This document shows, in pieces, positions 8,358 to 17,113 of a stretch of 64,000 nucleotides of DNA (position 1 is its first letter; each line of letters opens with the position of its first letter). The DNA lies in NCBI GenBank assembly GCA_019241525.1, contig JAFAWY010000075.1, positions 1 through 64,000 on the forward strand, read 5' to 3'. This DNA is from Pseudonocardiales bacterium (GTDB lineage: Bacteria > Actinomycetota > Actinomycetes > Mycobacteriales > Pseudonocardiaceae). The notes below the pieces were generated by a model. It was not told where the DNA came from. It did no database searches and was given only the letters and a program-made list of their open reading frames with translations. The position numbers and the translations under genes are program-made.

Positions 8358-8370
8358 GTGCCCCTCACAG

Positions 8371-8419
8371 CGTTTTAACTGAGGTCAAATTCGGCGTTTT
8401 AACTGAGGTTCGAATTCGG
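8371..8419. repeat. Tandem direct repeat in the helD promoter region
   Basis: Two consecutive copies of CGTTTTAACTGAGGT followed by AATTCGG (8371-8394 and 8395-8419) differ only in the two or three bases between the blocks. They begin 14 bases upstream of the helD start. A direct repeat of about 25 bases beside a start codon suggests a regulator binding site or overlapping promoters. Confidence 0.6.
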
Positions 8420-8499
8420 CGGGTTCCCCATTGGATTATGGCGACGGCGATCCTCCACAGCCGACTTCCGTCAGCCGCTGCGCACTACCAAGCTAATTT

Positions 8500-9201
8500 T
8501 GCTGAGATCGCCTCACTGGCGGCTTTTCTCGGCTAGCCGCGTCGACGAGCAGCGCCGTGCCGGCCACGGCGATTGCTCGTGCGCGGGGATCAGGGTGGTC
8601 CTGAGCTTGGCTGACATGGACTCGGTGGCCGAAGTCGAACCGTCGTGTACCGTGCCGATGCCCAGGTCGGCCGTCCAGCCGGCCCAGTCTGGCTGGTCCA
8701 CCACCTGTGGTTACTACCACCTGAGGCGCGCCGGCCCGGACGGCCGTCGTCGCCGTGCCCGCACCGCCGTGGTGCACGACGGCGGCCACTCGGGCGAACA
8801 GGGCCAGGGTCCGGGCCAGCCGCGGGCCATGACCGCGCGGCGGCCCCGCACGCGGATCGTCTCGATGGTCACCCAGGCGATGCCCTTCGAAGCACGCATG
8901 CTCATGCTGGCAGTTTCTCGGCCACCGACCGCGCGGTGAACTGCCTCATGCCCGTCGCCATCAGCGCTTCACACCCTCGACAGCCGCGGCGACTTTGTTG
9001 AACTGTGCGGCCGCGCGCCGGGGCGATTGCGGCGTCGCCCCGGTCACCATTGGGCGCACCGGCGGCCGACCGGCACCAGCACACCAACGTCGGCCAGCCG
9101 CTCCGAAGTCCGGAGGAGCGCACGCCCGCACCTCCGCGCCGCGAGTCCCACCAGCGTTCGACGTCCCCGCACGACCCGGTCGTGGACAACAACACACGCA
9201 T
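8500..9201 (-). pseudogene. Family 1 glycosyltransferase (UGT/GtfB-like) pseudogene
   Basis: The minus strand starts with ATG at 9201, MRVLLSTTGSCGDVE, the N-terminus of antibiotic-type glycosyltransferases. Other pieces follow in different frames: RPMVTGATP and FNKVAAAVEG, then ARSVAEKLPA, then a jump to IAWVTIETIRVRGRRAV, and finally AAVVHHGGAGTATTAVRAGA, the nucleotide-sugar donor motif. At least two frameshifts are present, and about 130 residues between SVAEKL and IAWVTI are missing, since intact relatives are about 400 residues. Intact enzymes transfer sugars to natural products or lipids. The gene is clearly dead. Confidence 0.8.
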
Positions 9202-9424
9202 TCGCGACTCCCATTTCCGCAGTTTCTGGCCTCGGCCAGCGATTCTGCGGCACGACCCGGGTCTTGCCGCAAGTCCCCCGGTGCGCTATAGGTTGAGAGT
9301 GGGAAGGAGTGGTATTCCCTTCCCTTTATCGTCCGGGCCGCACTGTCGCGTTCACCGATGGCAGGCTTGAGCAGGCTGAGCTGATGCCGCATCGCTACTG
9401 TCGGGTGCCGGCTTCATGGTCTAG

Positions 9425-9650
9425 CTTCGCCGGTTTCCGGTTCCCGCCAGAGCTGATCCTGGTGGCGATCTGATGGGCTTACCTGCCGAGACGTCGAAGA
9501 GCTGCTCACCGAGCGAGGCGTCACCACCGATCACGTGAGCGTGTACCGATAGGTGCAACGGTTCACCCCACTGCTGATCGACGCAGCACGACCCTGCCGA
9601 CACATCTCTGGCAACTGATGGTTTGTCGACGAAACGGTGCGCCACGAGGC
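9425..9650 (+). mobile_element. IS6-family transposase remnant (copy 2)
   Basis: The plus strand reads FAGFRFPPELILVAI followed by a stop, then out-of-frame pieces equivalent to RDVEELLTERGVTTDHVSVY, a second stop, and QRFTPLLIDAARPCRHISGN. It is clearly related to the copy at 2802 but independently decayed (stops and frameshifts at different positions). No inverted repeat ends were recognised. Confidence 0.7.
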
Positions 9651-9784
9651 GCGGTGGACCGAGCGGAGGTGAGAGGACTCCCCTGCCTGGCCGTCGCAGC
9701 AACTGGGTCGCCGGCGCGCGGTCGGTACTCACCTCAGTCGGCTGAGGGCCATGCTCGAGCGCGGGAGAAACCGGCGGGAGCCGC

Positions 9785-10110
9785 CCAGATCCCGCTTGTC
9801 GGACAGCAGCACATCAATAACCTGCCCATACTGGTCGATCGCCCAATACAGCTCTCCACCGCCCGATCACTTTCACCTACGGCTCATCCACAAATCAACG
9901 ATCTCCTGCGGCATGCCGACACGCCTGCCGACATCGATCAGCAGCGCGGTGAACCGCTGGACCACCGATAGACCATGACATGATCCACCTCGACGCCACG
10001 TCAATCAGCAGTTCTTCGACATCGCGGTAAGACTGCGCATAGCGCAAGTACCAGCGCACCACCAGCGTGATCACATTTGGAGAAACCAGAACCCGGCGAA
10101 ACTCGCCCCC
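9785..10110 (-). mobile_element. IS6-family transposase remnant (copy 3, opposite strand)
   Basis: The minus strand from about 10110 reads ITLVVRWYLRYAQSYRDVEE, then frameshifted pieces of the HTH region, and later VKVIGRWRAVYWAIDQYGQV and IDVLLSDKRD, which is the DDE core of IS6 transposases. It retains more of the catalytic region than the other two copies but has several frameshifts. It faces copy 2, so the two remnants form an inverted arrangement. Confidence 0.72.
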
Positions 10111-10312
10111 AGTGCCGGTACTCCACCACGGCGACGACGCATCAGCCCACTCCGCCCCAGCTGGTGATCCACCGACGCAACAGCCCCAGGTCGATCAAGG
10201 CTGCAAGCAAAAATTCTCGCAGCACCTCCATACGATGGGATGCGACATGCGTCAGCCCGCTAAAGAGCAACTAAAACACCGGCGCCTTTACAAGGCCATA
10301 GCCATATGCCAG

Positions 10313-10571
10313 CTACTCCAGCAAGACTTTCCCGCAGCCTTTGACACCGGGTTCAAGAACCTCGGCCAATGCGTCTCCTTCCTCATCCACCAACCAAACC
10401 CCACTCCCGACTCCGTCGTCGTCTCCCACCGCGTCGCCGTCACCGAGTCCATCACCGACGCCAAGTTTGACGCCCGCGCTGCTTACGACCGAATCGCCAT
10501 CACCAATCGCATCGCCATCTACGACCGAATTGCCGTCACCGAATCCATCACCCACTCCTCAGCCTGGTTAG
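10313..10571. repeat. Low-complexity patch, degenerate 6- to 12-base repeats
   Basis: Repetition of accgaatccatcacc- and atcgccatc-like units gives a Pro/Ser/Thr-rich reading on one plus frame, an Ile-Ala-rich one on another, and a Gly-Asp-rich one on the minus strand. None has a credible start or ribosome site. It may be the relic of a repeat-bearing surface or linker protein. Confidence 0.4.
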
Positions 10572-11087
10572 CCTGGCCAGCCTGAGACGCCGGGATCGGG
10601 GCCTCAGGTGTCACCACCGCTCGCTTCCAGCTCCTGAGCTCGGCTTCCCAATCTGGCACCGCTGCCAAGCCAGGGTCGGCATCACCAACGAACCAAGCGC
10701 ATGGAGCAGCCCTCGTGGTCTTACCCAAAGAACACGCCAGCATCGGATCAAGACCACGAGGGCCCACCCCACCCTGTAAGGCTCCCGACGCCGGTGCTGG
10801 GACTGTTGCGTTCGGTCCCCCGGGGTCGGTCAGGCCGTGCTGATGCGTCGTCGCCGCTCCCCCGACTGCCCTGTTCATCGAGGACCGTCTGGTGCAACTG
10901 CCGCACGATCGTCGGCCATCACCGGCAGCTTCAGGGTGCCAGGGCCGGCTACGACAGTTAGTCGCACACGGCTGCCGTGAGAACCGACGATCACTGCCCG
11001 CTCGCCGACGCCCCACATCGCTCGACATACTTATCGCATGTGCGTACTTTGGTAATCGTACGGGAGTAAGAAAACGAAGGGATGATC
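10572..11087. other. Stretch without recognisable gene
   Basis: A 169-codon minus-strand frame crosses this region. Part of it (ACSLGKTTRAAPCAWFVGDA) looks somewhat protein-like, but it has no recognised family and weak support. The right end holds the leader of the phasin-like gene, including GAAGGG at 11076-11081. Confidence 0.3.
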
Positions 11088-11393
11088 ATGACCACGTCCA
11101 CGACGACGTCGCGAGACACTATCAGCGACACCGCTCGTCGCGGCCAAGAAACCTACGCCAACGCCGTGCACCTGTGGGTCGACAGTATCCAGAAGGTCAT
11201 CGGCTCGCTGCCGACACCGGACTCCAAGCTGCTGCACGAAGTGGTGGACGACTACTTCACTGTTGCCGAGCAGGTGCTGGCCACCCAGCGGAAGTTCGCC
11301 AACAGCGTGCTGGCTGCGACCGCCTCGGCGGTCACTGACGCTCGTTCTGCGGCGCAGGATGTGGCCAGGGACGCGGCCGCCAAAACGAGCTGA
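11088..11393 (+). CDS. Phasin-like small helical protein
   Basis: A 101-residue, entirely helical protein. After a Ser/Thr-rich start comes DTARRGQETYANAVHLWVDS, then FTVAEQVLATQRKFANSVLA, and an Ala-rich end. This amphipathic pattern, with RGQE..A..W.DS..K and AEQVLA.QR.FA.S.LA, is typical of short phasin-like proteins of actinobacteria. Phasins coat polyhydroxyalkanoate granules; others in this group have unknown surface-related roles. The start is put at the second ATG (11088), because GAAGGG lies six bases upstream of it; the ATG at 11082 would overlap that site. A strong terminator follows, so it is a single-gene unit. No PHA synthase is in the window. Confidence 0.7.
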   Translation: MTTSTTTSRDTISDTARRGQETYANAVHLWVDSIQKVIGSLPTPDSKLLHEVVDDYFTVAEQVLATQRKFANSVLAATASAVTDARSAAQDVARDAAAKTS

Positions 11394-11419
11394 ACCAGCT
11401 CCTAGGCTAACCAGCCTCT

Positions 11420-11452
11420 GTCGGTCCCGGCGTTCATCACGTCGGGACCGAC
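11420..11452 (+). terminator. Hairpin terminator after the phasin-like gene
   Basis: GTCGGTCCCG (11420-11429) pairs perfectly with CGGGACCGAC (11443-11452) around a 13-base loop, 27 bases after the stop codon. No U-tract follows, as is common in actinobacteria. Confidence 0.65.
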
Positions 11453-11523
11453 GGCTATGGGGCACGGTGCCATCTCGACGCATTAAGGTGCCGGACCACA
11501 GACGACACGAAACACAGCAGGGC

Positions 11524-11702
11524 GAGAAACCGGCCATACGAACCCCGATCGCGCATCTCCGCGTAGGCCAGATGCCGCCACTTCTCCAGTGCACCTCCGC
11601 AAGATCTTTGGACGCCTGCGCTTTGTCCAGAACACTGACCCACTCAGCATTAAACTCGGCAAGAAACTGCGGCGGCAGGCGCGCGCGGATCGCTACCGGA
11701 TC
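11524..11702 (-). pseudogene. DUF6247 protein, frameshifted
   Basis: The minus strand reads DPVAIRARLPPQFLAEFNAE and then WVSVLDKAQASKDLAEVH down to 11589. There the frame shifts by one and continues LEKWRHLAYAEMRDRGSYGR to about 11524. Together these make the DUF6247 pattern (P..IR..L......EF..EW..VL..AK.SKDL..V...L.KWRH.AY.E.RDPG.Y.R.LA). DUF6247 genes often precede RelE-type toxin genes in actinobacteria and are thought to be antitoxin-like; no toxin gene is present here. The single frameshift could also be a sequencing error, since the pieces join perfectly at 11589. Confidence 0.65.
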
Positions 11703-12115
11703 TGCCGCCGGCGCGACCAGCCCGGCCCTGGGTGACGGCTCTGCGGCGGATTGCCATGTCGACGCGATAGTCACCGGCGCGGCACACCAGAATCCACCCA
11801 GTTCGAACGGCGTCACGGATGTTTGGTTGCGATCTTGGTCACCGTCGAACAGTGGTTGGAAACCAGAAGCACGAGGTCTGCATAGCCCACCGCAGCCGGT
11901 GAATCCGGTAGACATCGCCGGCGAGCAGGTGCGCTTCACGTGGCTGGGAAACTTGCTGTGTTCTTTAACAAAATCGGGGCTGCCGGCGGTGGAGCGACGA
12001 GTTTGCCGGGAAATCGGGGGCAAAGAAGTCGCTGCACTGGAGGAAGCACGGCGCTGCTCGACGCAGGCCCGGGATGCTGCAGTTGAGGTTAAAGTTCCCG
12101 CTGGGTGTGCTGACG

Positions 12116-12140
12116 ACGGCCCCGGTCAAGCCGGGGCCGT
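12116..12140. terminator. Perfect 10-bp hairpin
   Basis: ACGGCCCCGG (12116-12125), loop TCAAG, CCGGGGCCGT (12131-12140). It lies just beyond the other hairpin downstream of the phosphoesterase gene and can act in either direction. Confidence 0.6.
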
Positions 12141-12154
12141 AATGGATGGGATTC

Positions 12155-12187
12155 GTCTCCGCTCACCAGCTGCCGGTGAGCGGGGAC
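12155..12187 (-). terminator. Terminator hairpin of the phosphoesterase gene
   Basis: A 13-base stem (12155-12167 with 12175-12187, one G-T pair) with a 7-base loop starts 19 bases past the stop codon at 12207. With the hairpin at 12116 it forms a tandem terminator. Confidence 0.65.
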
Positions 12188-12206
12188 GAGTGATGGGTTG
12201 ACGCTG

Positions 12207-14792
12207 TTAGTGATCGTCAGCGGTAGAGGTCAGCGAGGTGTTGGTGGATTGGCCCGATCCGGGTTGGTCGTCGAGGGGGGCGGGGAACACGTTGTGCTGG
12301 GGGGCGGTCATGGGGACGTTGGCGCCCTTGACGCTGGCCCAGGTCGCTTCGTTGAACTCCTGCATATTGATCTGGTCCTCCTTGGTCAGGTCCTGCCGCG
12401 CGGACTGCGCCGCGAGCGGGGCGTTGACCGGGTTGACCTCTTGCAGGTTTTGGCTGGGCTTGATTGCGGTGTAGGGCGTGAGGTCGGGTTTGTTGGTGAA
12501 GGCGGCCAGCATCGGGGTGGCGTAGGCATCGAACTGGGTCAGCGGGTGCAGGCCCACGATCAACTCGATGGTGCGCAGCATGGACGCGGTGCTGTAGAAG
12601 ATCGAGTCGACCCGCCCGGTGTGGGTGTACGGGCTGATCACCTCGGCGACGGTGCGGTGAGCGTCAACGTGATCGGGCCCGTCTTGGGCGTCGTCTTCGG
12701 TGACGAAGATGGAGGTGTTGGCCCAGTACTTGGAATGCGAGACAGCGTCGACGACTTGGCCCACTGCCCAGTCGTTGTCGGCGGTGTAAGCCCGAGGGGT
12801 GGGGGCCCCGACGGTGGTGCCGGCGTTGTGGTCGTTGGGCAGGCGCAGCAGTTCGACGGTGGGCAGGTTGTTGTTCTGAACGTAGTTGTTGAATTCCGTT
12901 TGCCACTCGGTGAACCGGTCCGGGAACCGCCCGCCACAGTTGGCTTTGCGGGGAGTGAAGCTATTGGGGCTGTCGGGACAGGCCAGGTCGAACCCGCGGA
13001 AGTTGTGATCGGTGTTGGCATCCAGCACCGGGTCGGTGGCCTTTGAGCTGCCATCGGGTTGAGTATTGACGTAGAAGCCGTAATTGCGGAAGGAGATGTG
13101 GGCGGCGGCCAGGCGATCCCAGATGTAGGCCTGGGCGGGGTCGCGGTTGGGGGCGGTGGCGGGGTCGCTGCTTTCTGAGGGGTAGGGCGCGCCGCGGCCG
13201 GAGTAGTTGGCTGGCCAGACTTGTTCGGAGTAAGGGTTGGAGTTGGCCGCGACGGTCCAGTTCCAGCCTTGGGCGCTGACTTCGGCATCGGCGTAGAAGT
13301 TGTCCAGAGTGACGTAGTTGGTTTCCAGGGTGCGGGCATTAGGCGCGGATTCCGGGCCGAAGAGGTTGAGCGAGGGGTCGCCGTTGCCCTTGCCCAGGCT
13401 GCCGAATTCCTGGTCGTAGGTGCGATTTTCCTTGACAATGTAGATGACATGCTGGATGGGGCTGCGCTGCCCGGCGTTGCCCGGCACGATGGCCGCGTTG
13501 GGCCCCTGACCGCGGATGTCGCCATGAGAGTCGAACCCATCGTTATGGGCGACCTGCTCAGTCCACTTCGTCAGCTGACCGTTCCTCACAGGAATCGGCA
13601 CCGTGGACAGCGTGCCGACCATCATGGAGCCGGCGTACTGATTTTCGGTGGGCGTGTTGGGGTCATAGGGATTGGGGTGACCCGGTCCGTTATTGGGGCC
13701 GGCGCCCAGGCCCTTGCCATTGGTGATAAACAGCGCCCGGTCGGTGGCGACCAGCGCGGTGGGATACCACGCCGTCGGGATCAGCCCGGCGACGTGTCCC
13801 GACGCCAGGTCGATGACGGCAACGTCGTTGTTACCGGCGTTGGCGGCATAGAGCGTGCGCCCGTCGGCGGACAGCGCCAGTGCATCCGGGTTGCTGCCGA
13901 CTTGTGCTCCTGGGTAGGGAGCCAGGCTGATGGTGCGGGTCACCGCTGCCGTGCCGGCGTCGATCACGCTGATCTCATCGGAGTCGCCGTTGGCCACGTA
14001 CAGGGCGCGCCCGTCGGCCGAGGCGACCGCCTTGTTGGGATGCGTGCCCACGGTAATGGTTTTTTGCGCGGCGGGCTCGGGGCCACTCAGGTCCAGCACC
14101 GAAACGGTGTTGGCGCCCTGGTTGGTGACGTAAGCACTGTGCCCATCTGCCGAAGCCAGTACCGCATAGGGACGGTGGCCGGCCGCGGCAGTGTGCACCA
14201 CGTTGGTGGCTAGATCGACCACTGACATGGCGTCGGCCTGCTGGTCGGCGACGAGCAGTCGCTGCCCGTCCGGGGTCAGCGCGATGCCCGCCGGCAAGGG
14301 GTTGATCGGCGTTCCAGTACGACCGGAGACAGGCGGCAGCATGATCGGCTTACCTTCGGTGAGCATGCCGTCGTTGACGGTGTAGCGGCGGATGAGATTG
14401 TTGCCGCCCCCGCTGGCGTAGAGCGTCTTGCCGTCCGGGGTGAAGGCCAGGCCAACGAAAAGCGCATCCGGGGCCCGGTAGGGCAATGTCTGGGTCACCG
14501 CGCTGGTTGCGGTATCGATGACTTGCAGCGACTGTGTCCCTTGCCCGTTGTTGCTCACCACGAGCCAGCGGCGATCCGGCGAGCTCACCGCTCCCAGTGG
14601 CAGGTCACCAAGATTTGTCTGCTGCCCTGCCGGTGTGACCGCGAAGCCGATCGGGGTCACACCCGTGCCGTCACCTGCAGGCCCGGCGTGCGTCATCCCC
14701 ATTGCTAACGCGGTGCCTGCTACCCCGAGGGTGGTGGCCAGCACAATTCCCCCCGCGATCCGCCAGCGAGGCTTAACCCTCGACCGTGTCAT
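12207..14792 (-). CDS. Exported YncE-like beta-propeller / phosphoesterase (PF04185) protein
   Basis: An 861-residue bifunctional-type protein. The N-terminal membrane/signal segment (GGIVLATTLGVAGTALAMG, about residues 12-30) directs export. Residues of about 40-400 contain repeated blade motifs such as LALSADGRTLYAANAGNNDV and YVTNQGANTVSVLD (YVTN/YncE propeller). From about 445 comes the phosphoesterase domain: IQHVIYIVKENRTYDQEFG at its start and VTEDDAQDGPDHVDAHRT with metal-binding Asp/His near the end. Relatives include acid phosphatases and phospholipase C-like enzymes, so extracellular phosphoester cleavage is the likely role; the substrate is unknown. The start is the ATG at 14792, with GGGAGGG at a good distance; the ATG at 14810 overlaps that site. 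Transcribed alone, ending in two hairpins. Confidence 0.9.
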   Translation of the reverse strand: MTRSRVKPRWRIAGGIVLATTLGVAGTALAMGMTHAGPAGDGTGVTPIGFAVTPAGQQTNLGDLPLGAVSSPDRRWLVVSNNGQGTQSLQVIDTATSAVTQTLPYRAPDALFVGLAFTPDGKTLYASGGGNNLIRRYTVNDGMLTEGKPIMLPPVSGRTGTPINPLPAGIALTPDGQRLLVADQQADAMSVVDLATNVVHTAAAGHRPYAVLASADGHSAYVTNQGANTVSVLDLSGPEPAAQKTITVGTHPNKAVASADGRALYVANGDSDEISVIDAGTAAVTRTISLAPYPGAQVGSNPDALALSADGRTLYAANAGNNDVAVIDLASGHVAGLIPTAWYPTALVATDRALFITNGKGLGAGPNNGPGHPNPYDPNTPTENQYAGSMMVGTLSTVPIPVRNGQLTKWTEQVAHNDGFDSHGDIRGQGPNAAIVPGNAGQRSPIQHVIYIVKENRTYDQEFGSLGKGNGDPSLNLFGPESAPNARTLETNYVTLDNFYADAEVSAQGWNWTVAANSNPYSEQVWPANYSGRGAPYPSESSDPATAPNRDPAQAYIWDRLAAAHISFRNYGFYVNTQPDGSSKATDPVLDANTDHNFRGFDLACPDSPNSFTPRKANCGGRFPDRFTEWQTEFNNYVQNNNLPTVELLRLPNDHNAGTTVGAPTPRAYTADNDWAVGQVVDAVSHSKYWANTSIFVTEDDAQDGPDHVDAHRTVAEVISPYTHTGRVDSIFYSTASMLRTIELIVGLHPLTQFDAYATPMLAAFTNKPDLTPYTAIKPSQNLQEVNPVNAPLAAQSARQDLTKEDQINMQEFNEATWASVKGANVPMTAPQHNVFPAPLDDQPGSGQSTNTSLTSTADDH

Positions 14793-15328
14793 CAGCCCGT
14801 GCCCTCCCATGCAGTCGGTGACACTACAGGTTTCATAATGTTATGCAGAACGAGTAACCAGAACGTCTCGACAAGATGCGATGACATTAATTCCAGGCCA
14901 TGATTTTGGAAACGGCAAATCTGACGATCCTGCGCTAGCCGATTCATTGAGCATCTGGAGCTGTAGCACATTAATGCTGCGGCGTGTTCGAGTTGGACAG
15001 CTTTCAACTCGCGGGTTGAGCTCGAGCGCGCGCAGGATGTGAGAGCAATCTGGGTGGTCTCAACCGGCGATTGGACATTCCGGTCCGAATCTTCGACGCC
15101 GGTACCAGCCAGGACAACGGACACGTTGCGGTCATGCGGGTCAGCCTCGCCGTGTCCGGCGATCATTCCCTTGCCGCCGGCGTAGACCGCGCATGCTTCA
15201 CGATCCGGATCAGATCCGCAACCCGCGGGTCGCTATGCGAAACGCCGAGGAGTTTCGCTGCTACGCCGCCCGCATAAACGGTGAGCAAGCCCGAGGCTGC
15301 GCAAGGCTTGGGACAGTCATCAATGTCA
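14793..15328. other. Intergenic stretch between two exported-protein genes
   Basis: It should carry the phosphoesterase promoter in its left part; an AT-rich patch lies at 14830-14860. One plus-strand frame (around 15193-15310) contains the protein-like piece NPRVAMRNAEEFRCYAARIN but has no start, stop or ribosome site that fits, and may be a relic of an unknown gene. Confidence 0.35.
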
Positions 15329-15670
15329 TTACCCGTCCCGGGTGGGTAGGCAGGTATTTTTTGCGAAATCGGCCGCAGCCTGGGAGCGGTCGGTCAGCCG
15401 CAGCAGCATCGCGTCGTCATCGGTGGACTGCGTGACCAGGTTTGGCGCACGGGGATGGGCGGCCGTCCAGGCCGCGTTGAGGCCTTGGAGTACGGGGCCG
15501 TCGGGAATTCGAGTGAGCGCGGTGGGCTGGGCCGGGGACTGGCCACGCTTGGCCGACAAGATGATGACGGCGCTGTTCTGCAAGTGCCGGGTGCGGGCGA
15601 CCGTGGCAGGCGCGATGACCACACCGGTGAGCAGGGCGAAAAGATACTGGCGTGGCGCGGTACGCCGCAT
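15329..15670 (-). CDS. Small exported protein, hypothetical
   Basis: Starting at the ATG at 15670 the protein has 113 residues. MRRTAPRQ is followed by YLFALLTGVVIAPATVA, a Sec-type signal peptide with a possible cleavage after A-T-V-A, then a soluble part of about 85 residues including VIILSAKRGQSPAQP and DDDAMLLRLTDRSQAAADFA. GGAAGG nine bases upstream of this ATG decides the start; the longer frame upstream (to 15772) is Arg-rich and not protein-like. No family recognised. It is convergent with nothing and stands alone. Confidence 0.55.
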   Translation of the reverse strand: MRRTAPRQYLFALLTGVVIAPATVARTRHLQNSAVIILSAKRGQSPAQPTALTRIPDGPVLQGLNAAWTAAHPRAPNLVTQSTDDDAMLLRLTDRSQAAADFAKNTCLPTRDG

Positions 15671-15926
15671 GGCGGCTGGCCTTCCGACGGTGACGGCTAG
15701 CTGGGTGTCACGAATGGGTCTCGAGCGCAAGCAGCGTGCAATGCACGTGCACGCGAAACCAGGAACGAACACGACAGCAGCGAGAGGTCTCCCGACGATC
15801 GCACATTCCCAGCAAACTTTAAGGTTGCGCCCAGGGTACTCGCACCCACCCAGGCCATATGTTGAAAGCGCGGGTCCGTAATCAGACCACTGCCCAGAAC
15901 ACGGTGGTGGTCAAAATCTTAGGCTG

Positions 15927-17006
15927 GTGGATCCCGATGGTAATTGGAGCACGGCAGTGAAAAAGTCACCACCGCTGATTCCTGAACCACCACGGCAAGT
16001 TTTTGCAAACCATGCTTTCGAGCTGCGGTGGATGCCGGGCAGCGGTCCGTCCTGGTCCGCAGCGGAGCAGATTCTGGTTGCAGTTGAGTTGTGTGAACAC
16101 GCCTGCCAGCTGTGGCGTGACACTCTCGGAGATGATCACCTCTACACGCTGAACTCGGCGCACACGCTCGCTTTCCTGCTGCGCGCATCGGGTCAGTACG
16201 AGCGTGCGCGCGACGTCGACGAAGATACCCAGGCTCGTTTTCGCCGGGTGCTGGGTGACGACCACCCGCATACCCTGATCTCGGCCAGCAACGTGGCCAC
16301 TGACCTGCGCGCGTTGGGCGAAAGCGAACAGGCCCGGCTTCTTGATGAGAAGATCCTGAGCCGCTTTCGCCAGGTGTTGGGCGACGATCACCCCCATACC
16401 CTCATCTCGGCCAACAACCTGGCCAGCGACCTGCGCGCGCTCGGGGAGTGTCAGCAAGCCCGGGAACTCGACGAAGACACTTTGGCTCGCTTTCGCCGGG
16501 TCCTTGGTGGCGATGATCCTCACACTCTGGCGTCGGCCACCAATCTGGCTAGCGATCTGCGCGCGTTGGCTGAGCCCGAACGGGCCCGGGAACTGGACGA
16601 AGACGCCCTGGTCGGCTTTCGCCGGGTCCTCGGTGAGGACGATCCCAACACGCTTATCTCGGCCAACAACCTTGCCGGTGATTTGTACATACTGGGTCAG
16701 TACGAGCAGGCCCGTGACCTTGCCAACGACACCCTGACCCGGTTTTGCCGGGTACTAGGCCACGACCACCCCGACACCCTCGCCTCGGCCAGCAACCTCG
16801 CCGGCAGCCTGTACGCGCTGGGCGAATGGGAACGCGCCCGCGACATCGACGAAGACACCCTCATCCGGCTTCGGCGGGTACTAGGCGACGACCATCCCGA
16901 CACCCTCGCCTCGGCCAGCTACCTCGCCGCTGACCTGCGCGCGCTGGGCCAGCACCACGAAGCCAGCCAACTGCAACAGTGGATGGAATCTCAGTGCTGG
17001 GCATGA
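15927..17006 (+). CDS. Tetratricopeptide repeat protein, seven 42-residue units
   Basis: A 359-residue protein consisting almost wholly of seven units of the NB-ARC/kinesin-light-chain TPR type. A unit reads like RVLGDDHPHTLISA-NNLA-DLRALGE-ARELDEDT. The 42-residue (126-base) periodicity is exact from about residue 60 to the end. Such repeats form a helical protein-binding surface; in actinobacteria they usually follow an NTPase domain, which is absent here, so this is either a stand-alone adaptor or the 3' part of a shortened gene. The start codon is GTG at 15927; ribosome-site support is weak. DNA identity between units is high, making unit gain or loss likely. Another, dead TPR gene lies at 20105. 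Confidence 0.85.
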   Translation: MDPDGNWSTAVKKSPPLIPEPPRQVFANHAFELRWMPGSGPSWSAAEQILVAVELCEHACQLWRDTLGDDHLYTLNSAHTLAFLLRASGQYERARDVDEDTQARFRRVLGDDHPHTLISASNVATDLRALGESEQARLLDEKILSRFRQVLGDDHPHTLISANNLASDLRALGECQQARELDEDTLARFRRVLGGDDPHTLASATNLASDLRALAEPERARELDEDALVGFRRVLGEDDPNTLISANNLAGDLYILGQYEQARDLANDTLTRFCRVLGHDHPDTLASASNLAGSLYALGEWERARDIDEDTLIRLRRVLGDDHPDTLASASYLAADLRALGQHHEASQLQQWMESQCWA

Positions 17007-17113
17007 CTGCGCTAGACAGCAGCGTTCCCATACCCAGGCGTAAGGCATTTTTCAGATTTTCGCGGTCTACTGGACACCGAAAGGCCCTCTAGAGGTTTCG
17101 GAAGGAGAGGGCA

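Noticed and set aside
8358-8440. Rifamycin-associated element upstream of helD
   Set aside because: Looked for the inverted repeat expected near helR genes; only a direct tandem repeat is present.
10313-10555. Gly-Asp-rich minus-strand ORF (possible calcium-binding protein)
   Set aside because: The Gly-Asp pattern is only the reverse reading of a simple DNA repeat; no ribosome site and no RTX-type nonapeptide.
15342-15881. 179-codon plus-strand frame
   Set aside because: Overlaps the small exported protein on the minus strand, which has a signal peptide and a good ribosome site; the plus-strand frame has neither.
16100-17000. Regularly spaced DNA repeats, considered as a CRISPR array
   Set aside because: The 126-base period encodes TPR units in one open frame; there are no short identical repeats with unique spacers.
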